This document shows positions 1 to 11,038 of a DNA stretch of 64,000 nt, piece by piece. The stretch's first letter is position 1. The number at the start of each line of letters is the position of its first letter. The stretch lies in assembly GCA_024349245.1 (NCBI GenBank), contig JALDNG010000005.1, positions 18,852,501 to 18,916,500 on the forward strand, in the 5' to 3' direction. This DNA comes from Neodontobutis hainanensis (taxonomy: Eukaryota; Chordata; Actinopteri; Gobiiformes; Odontobutidae). Both the position numbers and the translations under genes were made by a program. The notes under the pieces were generated by a model. It saw nothing but the letters and a program-made list of their open reading frames with translations. It did not search any database and was not told where the DNA came from.

Positions 1-1769
1 AAAGCCATTCGAGATTGTTAATAATAGTATTTTTTATTATAAAATCTGACTCCTGTGAACCACCCTTGATATATAAACCACAGATTAAGAACCACTGAAA
101 TAAAGACGATTAAAAGTACAGATAACTGCAAAGTATACATTGTTTAAAATCATAATCATCATTTAGAAATTTTCAACAATTGTAAAGTACTAGTGTCTAC
201 AACCATACATAATAAGTACTCAATGTTCTTGGAATCTTTTTTAATAACAACGTTTGAAATCATTTTAAATTAATCTTGAATCTTTGCACTGTATCTGTGT
301 ATTTGCAATTTTAAATTCCTATCCTTGTTCTAAAAAGATTGGTATTAAGACATCCTCATTTTTTCGAACGTTAATAAATTTGTAATTGCATACTCAATAC
401 TGTATGAGTTCTTTTTGGGGGGATTTGACAGCCTTGTTAAGAATCTTTATGAATTATTAAGTACTTATGTTGGTAATTGACAAGTAGCATATTTGAAGTG
501 CCTTTACAAAATCTGGGAAAAGGTAGTATTGTTCATAACATTCTTTATATTTAGAAATGAATCAGAAATCAATGAACGAATCAGAAATCAACTAAAAAAA
601 AATCAACATCAGAAATGGTCAGACAAGTCGGAACATTCATTTATATTATTATATTGTAATGTTTGTGACTTATTAACTACTTATATCTGTACTCGATATT
701 GGTGAGTCCTCTGTGTGTACTCAATTTTAAAAGCAGGTGCCTCTTATAGAAGAAAAGTGGCATTGGAATGTGCTTATTGTTTGGGATGTTTGTGAACAAA
801 AATGCTTTCTGTTTTTGCAGAGAAAAGGTTCTCCCTATAAAGGATTAGGCAGCTTTTCTCCTGAACTCCTAAACCAGATAAACTGTTGTGTAAAGCCTTG
901 CACACAACGCAGCAGGAAATACAAAGTGTTGTGATTGCGTCTCGGCGAGGCACTTTTGCATCATAATAAACATCTCCTCTCCACGGAGCTGTTGGGAGGA
1001 TGTGGAAGGCAACCCGAGGTCCAACGCGGGAAGGGAGTGTTCCTGCGCAATGACAAAAAACCCAACCTGTGCCAGCGGCCTCGTTCGAGCGGCGGAAGAC
1101 ACTCTTGGAGTTTAGCGAGAGCCTTGTTATTCACAGACGGGTGTTGTGCCCCCACCCCCACCCCCTCTGCCGGGTTCCTCCGGAGAAACGCACCACTTTA
1201 TCAGCAGTACACTCAAACGGCCAGTAAAGCGTCGTGCCATATGGGCTGCCGTCCCGACTGCAGGGGCAATCTGTAAACCAGGAGCATGCTGGTAAATAGA
1301 GACTGGCATAAAAAGAAATGATCAATTACTCACATTACATACAGTCCTTCAGGAATTTACTTTATTGGACGGGACATCTGTTATAATATTGTCATAATGT
1401 GTAATCAGATGGGAGCTGTTCTGGCCAAGTATAGCCCCCCTAAAAAACTGCTGTAAATGGCCAATTAAAATGCACAATGACAGCTTTTTGTCCATCTGCC
1501 GAAACAAATGTGTGTCCACAGAAGACACACACACCATTATTAGTGTTTGCATAAAATATAAAGGGAATATGACATTTGCAAATGTGGCAAAATTGCTTAG
1601 TTAGAGTTACATAGTTAACATCTTGAGGAAAAATGGAAAAAGCCTCCTGGTGTTCTTCCGTGGCTTTTGCTGGTCTTTAATGCCATCTTCAGCATAGACA
1701 ATAAAACATTTGTTTTATTTATATTCAGGCAGTGAGGGTCATACCACAGGGTCCTGAAGAGGACCCTGT
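1..1769. other. Non-coding DNA, no gene seen
   Basis: The stretch is AT-rich at the start and holds only short open frames without family resemblance. From about 890 to 1290 the composition becomes balanced and non-repetitive, with runs of CpG. This looks like a single-copy, possibly conserved block, but conservation cannot be tested here. A short perfect hairpin with 11-bp arms (1744-1754 and 1761-1771) lies at the end. The block may belong to an intron or the 5' flank of the SDR gene whose last exons start at 5304. Confidence 0.4.
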
Positions 1770-2030
1770 GGAGCACTTGAATCTTGGACTCTGACTTTGA
1801 GTCAAGTCACTGGGTTCATTTACGTCTTCTGACTCGACTGGATTGTAGGCCTCGGACACAGTTTGGGTTCAGACTTGCTTCTTAATGGGTCTGGACTCAT
1901 ACTGAGTATTTTCAGAGGACAAGGACTAGGGACTTGACTAAGACTTGGACATTGACTTGGACTTGAATACTTTGTTCTTGGACTCAGACATAAATGGAAC
2001 TTGGACTTAAAAAAGTGGTGCCTGACTACA
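1770..2030. repeat. Degenerate GACTTGGACT-type repeat
   Basis: The words GACTTGGACT, GACTTGACT, GGACTTGA and close variants recur irregularly across roughly 260 bases, with short unrelated spacers. The pattern is that of an old simple or minisatellite array. The - strand open frame over 1820-2041 reflects this composition bias and is not a gene. Confidence 0.55.
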
Positions 2031-4596
2031 GCACATGCCACAATTAATTAAAAATCTGCTTAAAGACTTTTCGAAAAACTCAAAAGTCTTTACCAGCCAT
2101 CTATTTCTAAGCCTTTTTTAATTCTATTTTCATTTTTCTGAGTTTTTGTGAGGTGTAGACTGGATTTTAAACTTAATTATCTAATAGATAAACAACTGAC
2201 AGTGGCACAAACTATCTCTTTGCGGGTCTGAAAATGTTTTTTTTATTATTATTATTTATTTACTTATTACTGTCAACTAAAATATTTACATTTCTTTCTT
2301 ATTTAGACTAAGAATAGCGGTAATTTCTCTCACTTTTACTGATTGTCAGAGGAAGACCTAACAAATCAAATGAAAAAGCTGAACTCAACAAACAAATCAA
2401 ATTCAACAAATCAGAAATGAACAAACAAACCAAAAATCAACAAACCAGAAAACCGTCAAATTGGAAATCTACAAACATTACATCATTAATCTCTGTTTTG
2501 AAAGTCTCTGCATGCTTGAAAAAACAAGAAAAGAATGGATAATGGATACAACTTTGTCAGTGTATAAAACAGAATGTTACATCCTAATGCAACTCTCCTC
2601 AATGCAAATTAAATCAGTTTATGGACAGGCAACTTTCTGAACAGTAATGACACTTTGAGTTTTGGGCGGCTGTGACCTTAAAGCGCAATATGTGACCCCT
2701 AAACTTCCACCTACAGATCACAGCAGCATATAAATGTTCACTTACAAGCGTTCTGGGAAAAGAGTACATTATTTGAACTCGTTATCTGCACAGGAGAAAT
2801 TCTCAATGTAAAAGGCGCGCCTGATAAAGAGCATGTTTTCTTCCACTTGAAACGGCCAATACGTAACAGGGTGAATGTTAAAGAGGGCTTTAGAGGATGC
2901 TCTTCCCTCTACCTCCTTTTCCCCTTCTCTGGGGATTACTGCTCTTTAAGACGGTAAAAAAGAAACATCAATGCAGGTTTATTTAAAGGATGAAGGCGTT
3001 TTCTGAATGGTATTTTGGGGCCGTATCATCAGGTCTTGAGCGAGGATTAGTGCTGTTAAGCGTTTTCTTTTTTTCTTTTTTTTTAGCTGTGTTTCCTGTC
3101 CCGATAAGTCGGATTTCACCTTCAATCTGCATGTAAGCCCCGGGCTCCACTCCTCCTCACATGCTCCTCTGAGGTCCAAGCCTTCCCCTTTATCCAGCCC
3201 AGTCCAGCCTTACTTTCTCCACCGCTGTCTCCTCAAAACACCTAAACTCTCAGCACATTCTACATCTCATTCCTCGGCGCTCAATCCTCATTCTTTTCCC
3301 TTTTTATATCCAGGATGCAGCAGCTTTTTTCCCCCTGCCTTCCTGCAGCTGGCCCGTATTCATCATCCGCGGTCTCACACTGAAGCCATTTGGCAGTCAG
3401 ATCGCCAGGTGATGAGGTTAACTACTAAAGTTGTATGTAACTTGGAGCCCTCCTTACGATGATTAATCAACCGGCAGAAAATGAGCCCCTGTCCCGGCAT
3501 CCCATGCAGCGTGCAGCATCTGTGATGGTCAAGGCAAACAAATGGCCTCCCCGCCTTTGTTGCCGAGGACAAGGCATAACTGGACATTATAAGCAATTAA
3601 TTTTACACGGCTTCATCCGCTGAGGTTACCCCCGCAGCTAATGGAGGTGCTTTTGTGTAGTATTCACAAGAGTAGAGCTGGAAATGCTTATGTTTTAGGT
3701 TTGGGAATGCAACAATGTGAAGATGTGAGTTTGAGACAATGGTTGGTACGAGATTAAAGGCAGTATGAGAACCTTGAGGAAAAATATTGAATATCAAATT
3801 ATACTGTTGGGATTACATCTTTAGATTCAATTTCTAGGTAAGTAGGACATATATACAAAATTTAGGGGTTGTTTTAATTGGAAAATATAATCGGGCTACT
3901 ACTATTCAAAATAAGTTGATGCTTTTTCAAAAGGGAGGCTTTAAATCTCGCCTTTCTACTCCTTGGATGGACATGCCATGCAGTCGATGTGTGCAGAACA
4001 GGTATATATTGTATATTGACAAATATTTTATCATACTGTCAAATGAATGAAAACAAACATATTAGCTGGAGAGGAACAGTTCAAGTTGTGTTAAATACAG
4101 TGGAGAACCATGCCCTTCACATTACAACCAGAGCTTGACAAACAAATAAACAATAACTGCTTCACTCACCACAAGAAGAAACAAAGAACCCTATCGTCCA
4201 GTCATTCACCCAGGATTTGCTGCCTGCACATAATCAGCAGTAGTTGCTTAGCTAGTCTCTTCAATACCCCGTTCACACTGACCAGGCTTTGTTTTGTTTT
4301 GGTTCCCAAACCTAATTACAATCCAAACGACATTAAAAATAAAATAGAAAATACGTTTGTTCGGAAACCGAAAACTTGGTTCTAAACCTAAAACAAGCAA
4401 ACAAGTCATGTTGTTTGTTACCTCATTAATTTGCTGTTAGCAGAGTTATCAGTTGTTTTGGTTATTTAGTGACTCGATTGTTTGCGTTTGTGTTTGACTG
4501 TTGTCTCTTTTACTAAATATACAGCAGTAGAACAACGAGGCTAAAACACAGCTTCTTCCCAAAGGCTGTAAAACTCCTACCTATTGCCCCTGCTAT
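2031..4596. other. Non-coding DNA, no gene seen
   Basis: No exon with recognisable protein similarity was found, although upstream exons of the SDR gene would be expected on this side. The part from about 2640 to 3610 is a single-copy block with mixed composition and pyrimidine-rich runs. The rest is AT-rich filler. The open frames here lack splice-site support and family resemblance. Confidence 0.4.
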
Positions 4597-4811
4597 AACA
4601 TTTACATTTATTCATTTAGCTGACGCTTTTATCCAAAGCGACTTACATTGTTCTACAGTAATTACCAGTGTTACAGCCACTGGAGGCAAGGTGGGTTAAG
4701 TGTCTTGCCCAAGGACACAACGACAGTATGAACTGTGGGGAGAGTGGGAATCGAACCGCCTACCTTCAGGTTGCAGGACGACCACTCTACCACTGAGCCA
4801 CTGCGCCCCTC
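4597..4811 (-). mobile_element. tRNA-derived SINE, full head and tail
   Basis: Read on the - strand, the head has a good RNA polymerase III box A (TGGCTCAGTGG) and an exact box B (GGTTCGATTCC). A body follows with the phrase CCTTGGGCAAGACACTTAACC, and the tail has AAGTCGCTTTGGATAAAAGC and GCTAAATGAATAAATG. A second, headless copy of the same body lies on the + strand at 37470-37600. The element sits in the intron before the SDR exon at 5304. The head is a retrotransposon promoter, not a functional tRNA gene. Confidence 0.8.
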
Positions 4812-4832
4812 CCATGCGCAGTGGCTCAGTGG
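4790..4832. repeat. 17-bp inverted repeat of SINE heads
   Basis: A perfect 17-bp inverted repeat has arms at 4790-4806 and 4816-4832 around a 9-base spacer. Each arm is the SINE box A region (GCGCAGTGGCTCAGTGG), so the two heads point away from each other. The right arm passes directly into the LINE fragment that starts near 4833. Confidence 0.85.
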
Positions 4833-5115
4833 GTATAAGCTGCTGGACCTGCTTCCAGTCAAATGTGGAATTGATTTAAAAATGTCTGTGCTAACGTTTA
4901 GAGCATTGCATGGACAGGCCCCTCAGACCTCTTGACCTCATATTTCTTGACCTGTGCTCTTTATTTATCAGGTCAAAACTTTCTCATGGTTCTAAAAACC
5001 CGAGGCTGGTCTTTCAGGGAGTAGCCCCCAGACTCTGGAACGCCCTGACGCTGCGTGTGGCTGAATCTGTTGATTCTTTTAAAAAGCAGCTGAAGACACT
5101 GTTTACTGAATGAAC
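4833..5115 (+). mobile_element. 3' end of an L2/Rex-like LINE
   Basis: Two overlapping + frames carry the typical post-reverse-transcriptase tail of fish L2/Rex-like elements: LLPVKCGIDLKMSVLTFRAL with LHGQAP, then APRLWNALTL, then ESVDSFKKQLKTLF before a stop at about 5113. A frameshift separates the halves at about 4930, so the piece is dead. Its 5' end is cut away and abuts the SINE head at 4816-4832. It lies in the intron upstream of the SDR exon. Confidence 0.75.
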
Positions 5116-5303
5116 AACATATATTAAGTGTTTAATGTTTTACTTTTTAATTTGGAAGTCTGTGTGGCCACTGGTTAATTTTTTTTTATGTGTCATGTTT
5201 GGTCTTCCTCATTCTTTCATGTGATCTTAAAACCTTAAAATACATTTTATTATATAATGCCTTGTAAGTTGTAATTTTTTTTATACCTCTCTGTCTTTTC
5301 CAG

Positions 5304-5421
5304 TGCCTCACCCCCAGAAGCAGTTGTCCTACAACACATCAAAGGCAGGAGTGGTCAAACTGACACAAACTCTGGGCACAGAGTGGATCGACCGAGGAGT
5401 GCGTGTCAACTGCATCTCTCC
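5304..5421 (+). CDS. Short-chain dehydrogenase/reductase, penultimate exon
   Basis: This is an internal coding exon of a classical SDR, an NAD(P)-dependent oxidoreductase with a Rossmann fold. The acceptor is a pyrimidine-rich tract ending in CAG at 5301-5303 and the donor is GTGAGT at 5422. Translation from 5306 gives PHPQKQLSYNTSKAGVVKLT, then a segment ending RGVRVNCISP. YNTSK supplies the catalytic Tyr-x3-Lys, and VNCISPG (completed in the next exon) is the cofactor-side loop typical of the family. The exon enters in phase 1 and leaves in phase 2. The PQKQxxYNTSKAG wording resembles the polyol group (sorbose/mannitol/arabinitol-type reductases) more than DHRS4 or BDH2, but substrate is inferred only. 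The glycine-rich cofactor site and catalytic Ser must lie in upstream exons that were not found. Confidence 0.85.
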
Positions 5422-6824
5422 GTGAGTACGCGCAACACAAAAACAAAAAAATATATATAAAATGTGTGAGGAACTGAGCTGCAGAAGGAAGCAGTGATTA
5501 TTGCTCTTTCATACAAAGAGCCCCATTTGAGAGCGACGCTGCTAATTTAAGTCCTCAAACAATGCATCAGTGCTTAATTAGATGACGTCTTGAGGGATGA
5601 ATCAAACAAACACTTGCTCTAATTGTTCCATTCAATTAGGGAATCAGAATGTGCAACCTCGATCCAACAATAGAGCCTTGTTTGTGTCTATTTGTCAGTG
5701 CAACGGGAAAGAAATAAAAAAGGAGAAGACAGGAGTGCGTTAAGCGGAGCATCCCCGAGCCCCAGCCTTCCCCGAGCAAATCAGTCCGGTGGCAGCGGAC
5801 CTGAGACGAGCCAGGGCCCAGTCACAGCCCCCAGAACAAAGCCCACACACACACGCCAGGCGCTCCGCTCTTTATTTATCGGCAGCTTGTTTGCTAATTT
5901 GAATTCTCTTTCCCCGTCGCTAACTGGGTGTCTCAACGGGCTGCTGATTTCTTTCAAGTGACAGTCGGTAAATATGCATAAAAAAGGGGGACACAATTAG
6001 TGCTCGCGAGGTTGACTGGAGCCTGATTCCATTGGCAACTTTAGCCGCGGCGGTGATAAGCTGCATTATCTGGGAAATTGGCTGAGGGAAAACACTACCT
6101 CTGATTGCCAGGAAAGGTTCCAGATAACAGGGGGAAGGCTGAAGAGAAATATAATTGAGGTGGAATACGTTAACCAAGGTGTCACACGCTCCTTGGAAGT
6201 GCTAATTTATCCAAATGTTGGAATTCTATTTCAAAAGAGGCAGTACACACGGAACAATGGGTTAGACCCCGCAGCTTATAGTTGCTGTCTTGTCAATTGT
6301 GTAAAAAGCAGAGAGTCAGCTCACATTAGGCACAGCCCAGCGTGTTGACATATTTATTTAAATGTAAGCTCTCTGATGTTGCTACTGTAGCCGACTCCTC
6401 TGTGTCAGGGCTCAGTGGGAGGCTACACCAAAAGCAGCGCTCCTGTTTTCTCCCTAAATTCCCCTCAAGTTGTGTGTCTATATCAAAGCCCTTTAAATAC
6501 ACTTCAGTCAGGAATCACAGGAGCAGCAGCGTTGGAGAGGTGCACATTAGAAGTACTTAACCAAAGGCGTGGAGTAAATGATGCCAGACGTCCTCGCGTA
6601 CCCAGGGGCTCTTCCTGAGACGTGCCAGTCCCACAGTAAATATCATCAGAGACGCTGCGCAATGCCCTTTCTTCAAAAGATAATTGGGTTTATTTTTGTC
6701 ACCAAAGTGGTGGCTCTGAAACAAGGCTGTCACTCCTGCCTTCGAATCCTGATGCCTTCTGATTCCATTGTGTGCGTGTATATAATTTTTTTTTCTCTCT
6801 GACTGTGTCTGTCGTTCTTTTCAG
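5422..6824 (+). other. SDR intron with single-copy block
   Basis: This 1,403-base intron is bounded by GTGAGT and TTTTCAG. From about 5490 to 6660 it is non-repetitive and holds many short AT motifs such as GCTAATTT and CAATTAG. This is a candidate conserved non-coding block. The open frames here (for example 5692-5961) show no family resemblance. Confidence 0.5.
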
Positions 6825-7020
6825 GGGCATTGTTGACACCCCTCTCATCCACTCGGAGAGTCTGAGGCCTCTGGTGCAGCGCTGGCTGTCAGATATCCCT
6901 GCTGGTAGACTGGCTCAAGTGACAGACCTGCAAGCCGCGGTGGTCTACTTGGCATCTGACGCCTCTGACTACATGACAGGGCATAACTTAGTCATAGAGG
7001 GTGGGCAAAGTCTCTGGTAG
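6825..7020 (+). CDS. Short-chain dehydrogenase/reductase, last exon
   Basis: This is the terminal exon of the SDR begun at 5304. The acceptor is TTCTTTTCAG ending at 6824. The first base completes the proline codon of the previous exon (phase 2), and 64 further codons run to TAG at 7018-7020. The sequence begins GIVDTPL, the PG-x-x-x-T loop after strand six, continues with IPAGRLAQVTDLQAAVVYLA, and ends SDYMTGHNLVIEGGQSLW. The segment YLASDASDYMTGxxLxIxGG is the standard C-terminal SDR signature. The two exons give about 103 residues, roughly the C-terminal 40 percent of a 250-270-residue enzyme. The closing aromatic W resembles fungal and bacterial sorbose/arabinitol reductases. No clear AATAAA was seen close behind the stop. 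Confidence 0.88.
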
Positions 7021-7660
7021 AGTCCAAACACCAAGAGATGGAAACTTTTCTACCTTCACTTTGCAGAAATGTGCAGGCTTCCCACATTGTCTTGAAGAAA
7101 GTCTAATTGTCCTGAAAATAATGTACAATATTGTCCTGCCCTCTAATTGTTTTTAGTGAAAATCAACAGACTTTAGATGAACAATGCAACATCAGAGGTA
7201 TGTCCTCAAAAACCTGATGCTAATTTTGAGTTTGGGTTTTGAGCCATTGAAGCTATTTTAGTTAATATATATTGGATAGTTTTGTGTTTTGTGAGCAAAC
7301 ATTGTCACATGCAGCACATTAAGTATTTGAAGCAAAATGTATTTTCCCAAATTGAGTTCTTTTTTCCAAGAGAAAATAATAACACAAATACAAAAAAATA
7401 TAATCGCTTAACTAAGTTAAAAGTATTATATGACTGCTAATAAGGAAATTCTGTCCAGAAAAAGACCTGTTAATCTTCTAAGAAATGTCTCATAAGAGTG
7501 GGAACCCTTCATTAAAAACGCAACAGGTGCCGGTTTCATAATCTCCTTCAGAACAATCGCATTATGCATTATTATTGCTAATATTATTATATGAATTTGT
7601 GATATCACAAATGTCTTATCAAAATGCACAATGTACATTTCACGAAGACTGCTTAAACTA
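7021..7660. other. 3' flank of the SDR gene
   Basis: This is AT-rich sequence following the SDR stop, probably including the 3' UTR. No clear polyadenylation signal or further exon was identified. The 91-codon frame on the - strand (7426-7701) has no resemblance to a known family. Confidence 0.4.
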
Positions 7661-8788
7661 TACTGAACAATTTTTTTCCATTTTCCATGAGCTAAACTCA
7701 AAAATGATAGACTCTCAAATAGTGTAAAAAATAAAAGGCCACTCTAAAATGTGCAGTTTTATCACACGCCACAAAGCTACAAATGTTGCAAGTTTTGAGA
7801 GAGCATGTATTTAGCATGCTGAGTGTAGGAATGTAGCCTCAACTAACTTCCTATTCTATACAAAGAATTTGGTTTGGTACTAGTTAACTTTGCTGGTTTT
7901 TCAAAACCGAGGCGAGAGCAGAAATAAATGGCTTCTCGGTAACAGCGGCTGCCATAATGAATGTTTTGAACTAGCTGCGCGAGCCGAGTCACTTGTGTAC
8001 GATGTAGCCAGTAAACCGCACCCTGCTGCAGACAAATGGCATGTAATTGGTCGGTCCACAAAATCGTAGAGGAAGGGATTCGCTGTGAGAAAGAGACCAG
8101 AAGAACGGTCTGGTGTACCAGGCTAGAAGGAAGGTCCACCAGAGCTGTTGCACGTGAATTTAATGTTCATTTCTCTACAATAAGCCATTTCCAAAAGCGT
8201 TTAAGAGATTTTTGCAGTACATCCAACTGTCATCACAACCGCAGACAAAATCAACCACATCAGCCCGGGACCTTCACATCCTGCATCTTCACCTCCAAGA
8301 TCCTCTAAGACCAGCCACCCGGACAGCTGCAGCAACAGTCAGTTTGCATAACCAAAGATTTCTGCAAAAACTGTCAGAATCCATCTCAGGGAAGATTATC
8401 TGCATACTCGTCCTCATCGGGGTCTCAACCTGACTGCAGTGAGTCGTTGGAGTGGACCAACATTCCACAGGCCACAATCAACAACCTGAACAACTCTATG
8501 TGAAGCAGATGTTTTGCCCCTACCAATACAGTGAAACTGCATTTTTAGAGTGGTCTTTTATTGTGGCCAGCCTAAGGCACACCTGTGCAATAATCATGCC
8601 ACACCTGTGAGGTGGATGGATTATCTCGGCAAAAGAGAAGTGCTCACTGACACAGATTTGGACTGGTTTGTGAATATTTGAAAGAAATGGGCCTTTTGTG
8701 TACATGTGAAAAAGTATTAGATCTTTGAGTTAAGCTCATGAAAAATGGGGGCAAAAGCAAAAGTGTTTACATTTTTGTTGAATATATA
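7661..8788 (+). mobile_element. Internally deleted Tc1 transposon
   Basis: The ends are inverted repeats carrying CATGAGCTAAACTC on the left and GAGTTAAGCTCATG on the right. Matching subterminal blocks follow (AAAAGGCCACTC inverted as GAGTGGTCTTTTATTGTGG). Between them are an N-terminal transposase piece and then CATTCCACAGGCCACAATCAACAACC, the codons near the transposase C-terminus, so the catalytic middle is missing. Fragments of the same family are at 22028-22378 and 42270-42405. It inserted just downstream of the SDR gene. Confidence 0.8.
8036..8500 (+). pseudogene. Tc1 transposase remnant
   Basis: A frame from about 8131 reads RSTRAVAREFNVHFSTISHF, the paired helix-turn-helix DNA-binding region of a Tc1 transposase. 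A second frame near 8305 reads LRPATRTAAATVSLHNQRF. A third near 8400 continues with the equivalent of PHRGLNLT. Frameshifts separate these parts, and the sequence then jumps to the C-terminal TNIPQATINNLN region. The DDE catalytic core is absent, so the protein is non-functional. Confidence 0.75.
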
Positions 8789-10664
8789 GTATAATAATGT
8801 TATAGTATTCCATTGTTTTGCATGTCACAAAAATATTTTTACATCAAAATGTGGGACCAGTGTGAACAGAGGAAGTTTGTCTAGAGCCCTGAATTTCATT
8901 ATGTATTTTATATCATTCAATAACTTACACTGTGCCTAAAGGGGAGTCATAAAGTGCAAGTCATCAGAAGTTGGTGTTAACTACGGGTACTCATGTTGTT
9001 CTGAATATACCATTTACATTAACCTGGGTAGATTTTGGGGGAAAGAAATGTAACTAAACATTTCAAGATATGTAAATGAGTAACATTATAGATTCAAAGT
9101 ACCTCACAGAAAGATGACCCAAAGTTTGATTCTCAGTCTGGGAGTTTATACCAGATTCCAGATAAAAAGTACTCAAAGTGTGTACTTGAGTGATCTTTTC
9201 AAAGAAACATGTACTTTCTCTACTCAAGTAAGAATTTTGTTGACGGTTTTCACTTTCACTTGAATCTGAGTAATATTAGTTTAAAGTCACTGTACTTTAC
9301 CTTTTTGTATGTATTAATAATATGCAGATATTTAGTTTGGTTTTCTTATCACCTGTTTTATTTGGATACAACTCCGCACATACTAGAACAACAAATGTTG
9401 GGACTGCAGTGTAAAAACTGCCTGCCCTTTGTTTGGATGGGTAAGGATTTTGTATTTGTCAGAATTGACCTGATAATTTCAAGTGATGTATCTGCATAAC
9501 TGAGGCTAAAGGTCAAACGACTTGGTTTTAATTGAATTTAAAGTTTTTCTGACATACTGTATCATAAATACGTATATTACCACTAATGTTCCTGAAAATG
9601 TAAACTTGGTGGGACAAATTAAAAACTGTTGCTGTAGATCCAGCACTCTGCACTAGTCATCTACTTCTACAACCTTATCACATATAACCAGTATACATTG
9701 AGTTTCATTTTAAGGAATGACCATAATGTTCAATATTATAATTCTAATGCATAAATTGTTCTTTAGCAATTATTTTATTAGAAAAAAACTGCAGTGATAA
9801 TATTGGTAAAGAAGCTAAACATCAACAAACAATAACATATATATATATTTTTTATGTGTTTTATTACTACCTCTGTACACATTTGTGCCTTAACACTAAA
9901 ATATTTCCTAATGTGTGGCACTGTTACATTAAAACAAAGTTATACAATTGTACTGTAATATGACATATAATAAACGAAACAGATTTTTGTTGAATTCCCT
10001 GGACAGAATTCTTGTACTTTCCTTTCTGAACTCAAACTTTAAAGTGACAAAAGTGCAGTTTGGAGCTGACGCCGTCCCTACTGGGCCATATTCACAGCTG
10101 AACGGAATGCCTCGACATGAAACTCCCATCGGCCCCAAACTCTTGTGTACCATCAGCGCGGCCACAGCTCGTGCGTCCGGCTCACTACCTGTTTCTTTGC
10201 CAAATGGTCCCCACGAGTGGTGCTTGTGCGCTTCATCTTAATTGCTCCATTAACTGTTTGCTCGCTGAAAAACAATACTTAAAAGGAGAGGTGAGCCGAG
10301 GACATGACCCCAGCTGCTGCAATTACACGAAAAGTAGTGGCCAATTAGCACGCTCTGCAATGTGACACTGTTGGTATTTATGTGAGCAACTTCAGCGTCC
10401 GTTAGTGGCCGTACTTAATTTACATAATTGGGGGGATTGCTCGTTAATTGGGATGGGCGTGTGAGAGGATCCCATTAAGATACGTACTGAGATCTGATCA
10501 TCTCCTGTGCTCTGTGAAATTTATCTCACAACAGCGCCACAACATTACCAACCACTGGAATTTATTTTTAGTTTTTGTTTCCAATATTTCTCATCTCACT
10601 TCTTGTTTTTGGTCCGAGTAAGGATTCTCTAATGCTTTTGAAAAGGTGGAGATAAAGACTGCAG
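8789..10664. other. Intergenic; old repeat, then single-copy block
   Basis: No gene was seen. From about 9160 to 9310 the words TACTCAAGTAAG, ACTTGAGTGATC and TTTCACTTGAATCTGAGTAA recall a common fish hAT-derived repeat built on ACTTGAGTA. From about 10040 to 10540 the sequence is non-repetitive with AATTTACATAATTGG and TTAATTGGGATGG motifs, a candidate conserved non-coding block. The small frames over it (9948-10365) have no family resemblance. Confidence 0.4.
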
Positions 10665-10860
10665 CTGATGCCCTAGCCCAGCTGGTAGCCATATACTCGG
10701 GAGACCAGGGTTCTATTCCCGCCTGGATCATTTCTTCAGTCTCATTCCCACCGCTCTCTTGCTATTTCCTTTCAATCTACTGTCCTATCAAATAAAAACA
10801 AAAATAAACAAAACAAACAAACAAAAATAAACCAAACAAAAAAATACTACAGATGATAAT
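10665..10860 (+). mobile_element. tRNA-derived SINE
   Basis: The head has a box A-like TAGCCCAGCTGG (10674-10685) and a box B-like GGTTCTATTCC (10709-10719). The body has CTCTCTTGCTATTTCCTTTC and ends CTACTGTCCTATCAAATAAA followed by an A-rich tail. A related but differently built copy lies on the - strand at 45139-45335. Confidence 0.7.
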
Positions 10861-10861
10861 A

Positions 10862-11038
10862 CAAACCCAATTCCAAAAAAGTTGGGACACTGTACAAATT
10901 GTGACTAAAAACAAAAGTCAGACATGTGAGACATTTGAAATGTCATGCCAGCTATTGGCTTATTTTGGATTTCATGAGAGCTACACATTCCAAAAAAGTT
11001 AGGAAGGGTAGCAATAAGAGGCCGGAAAAGTTGTACAA
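10862..11038. mobile_element. End of a fish DNA transposon
   Basis: The piece starts with CAATTCCAAAAAAGTTGGG, a terminal sequence abundant in fish genomes. An internal copy of the same words (ACATTCCAAAAAAGTTAGG) follows near 10986. It continues through AATAAGAGGCCGGAAAAGTT and is cut off at AACAGCTGGAGGAC, where the LINE at 11039 begins. Only one end is present, with no transposase. Confidence 0.6.

Noticed and set aside
4735..4811. Possible tRNA gene on the - strand
   Set aside because: Boxes A and B are present, but there is no cloverleaf acceptor stem and the sequence continues into a SINE body and tail.
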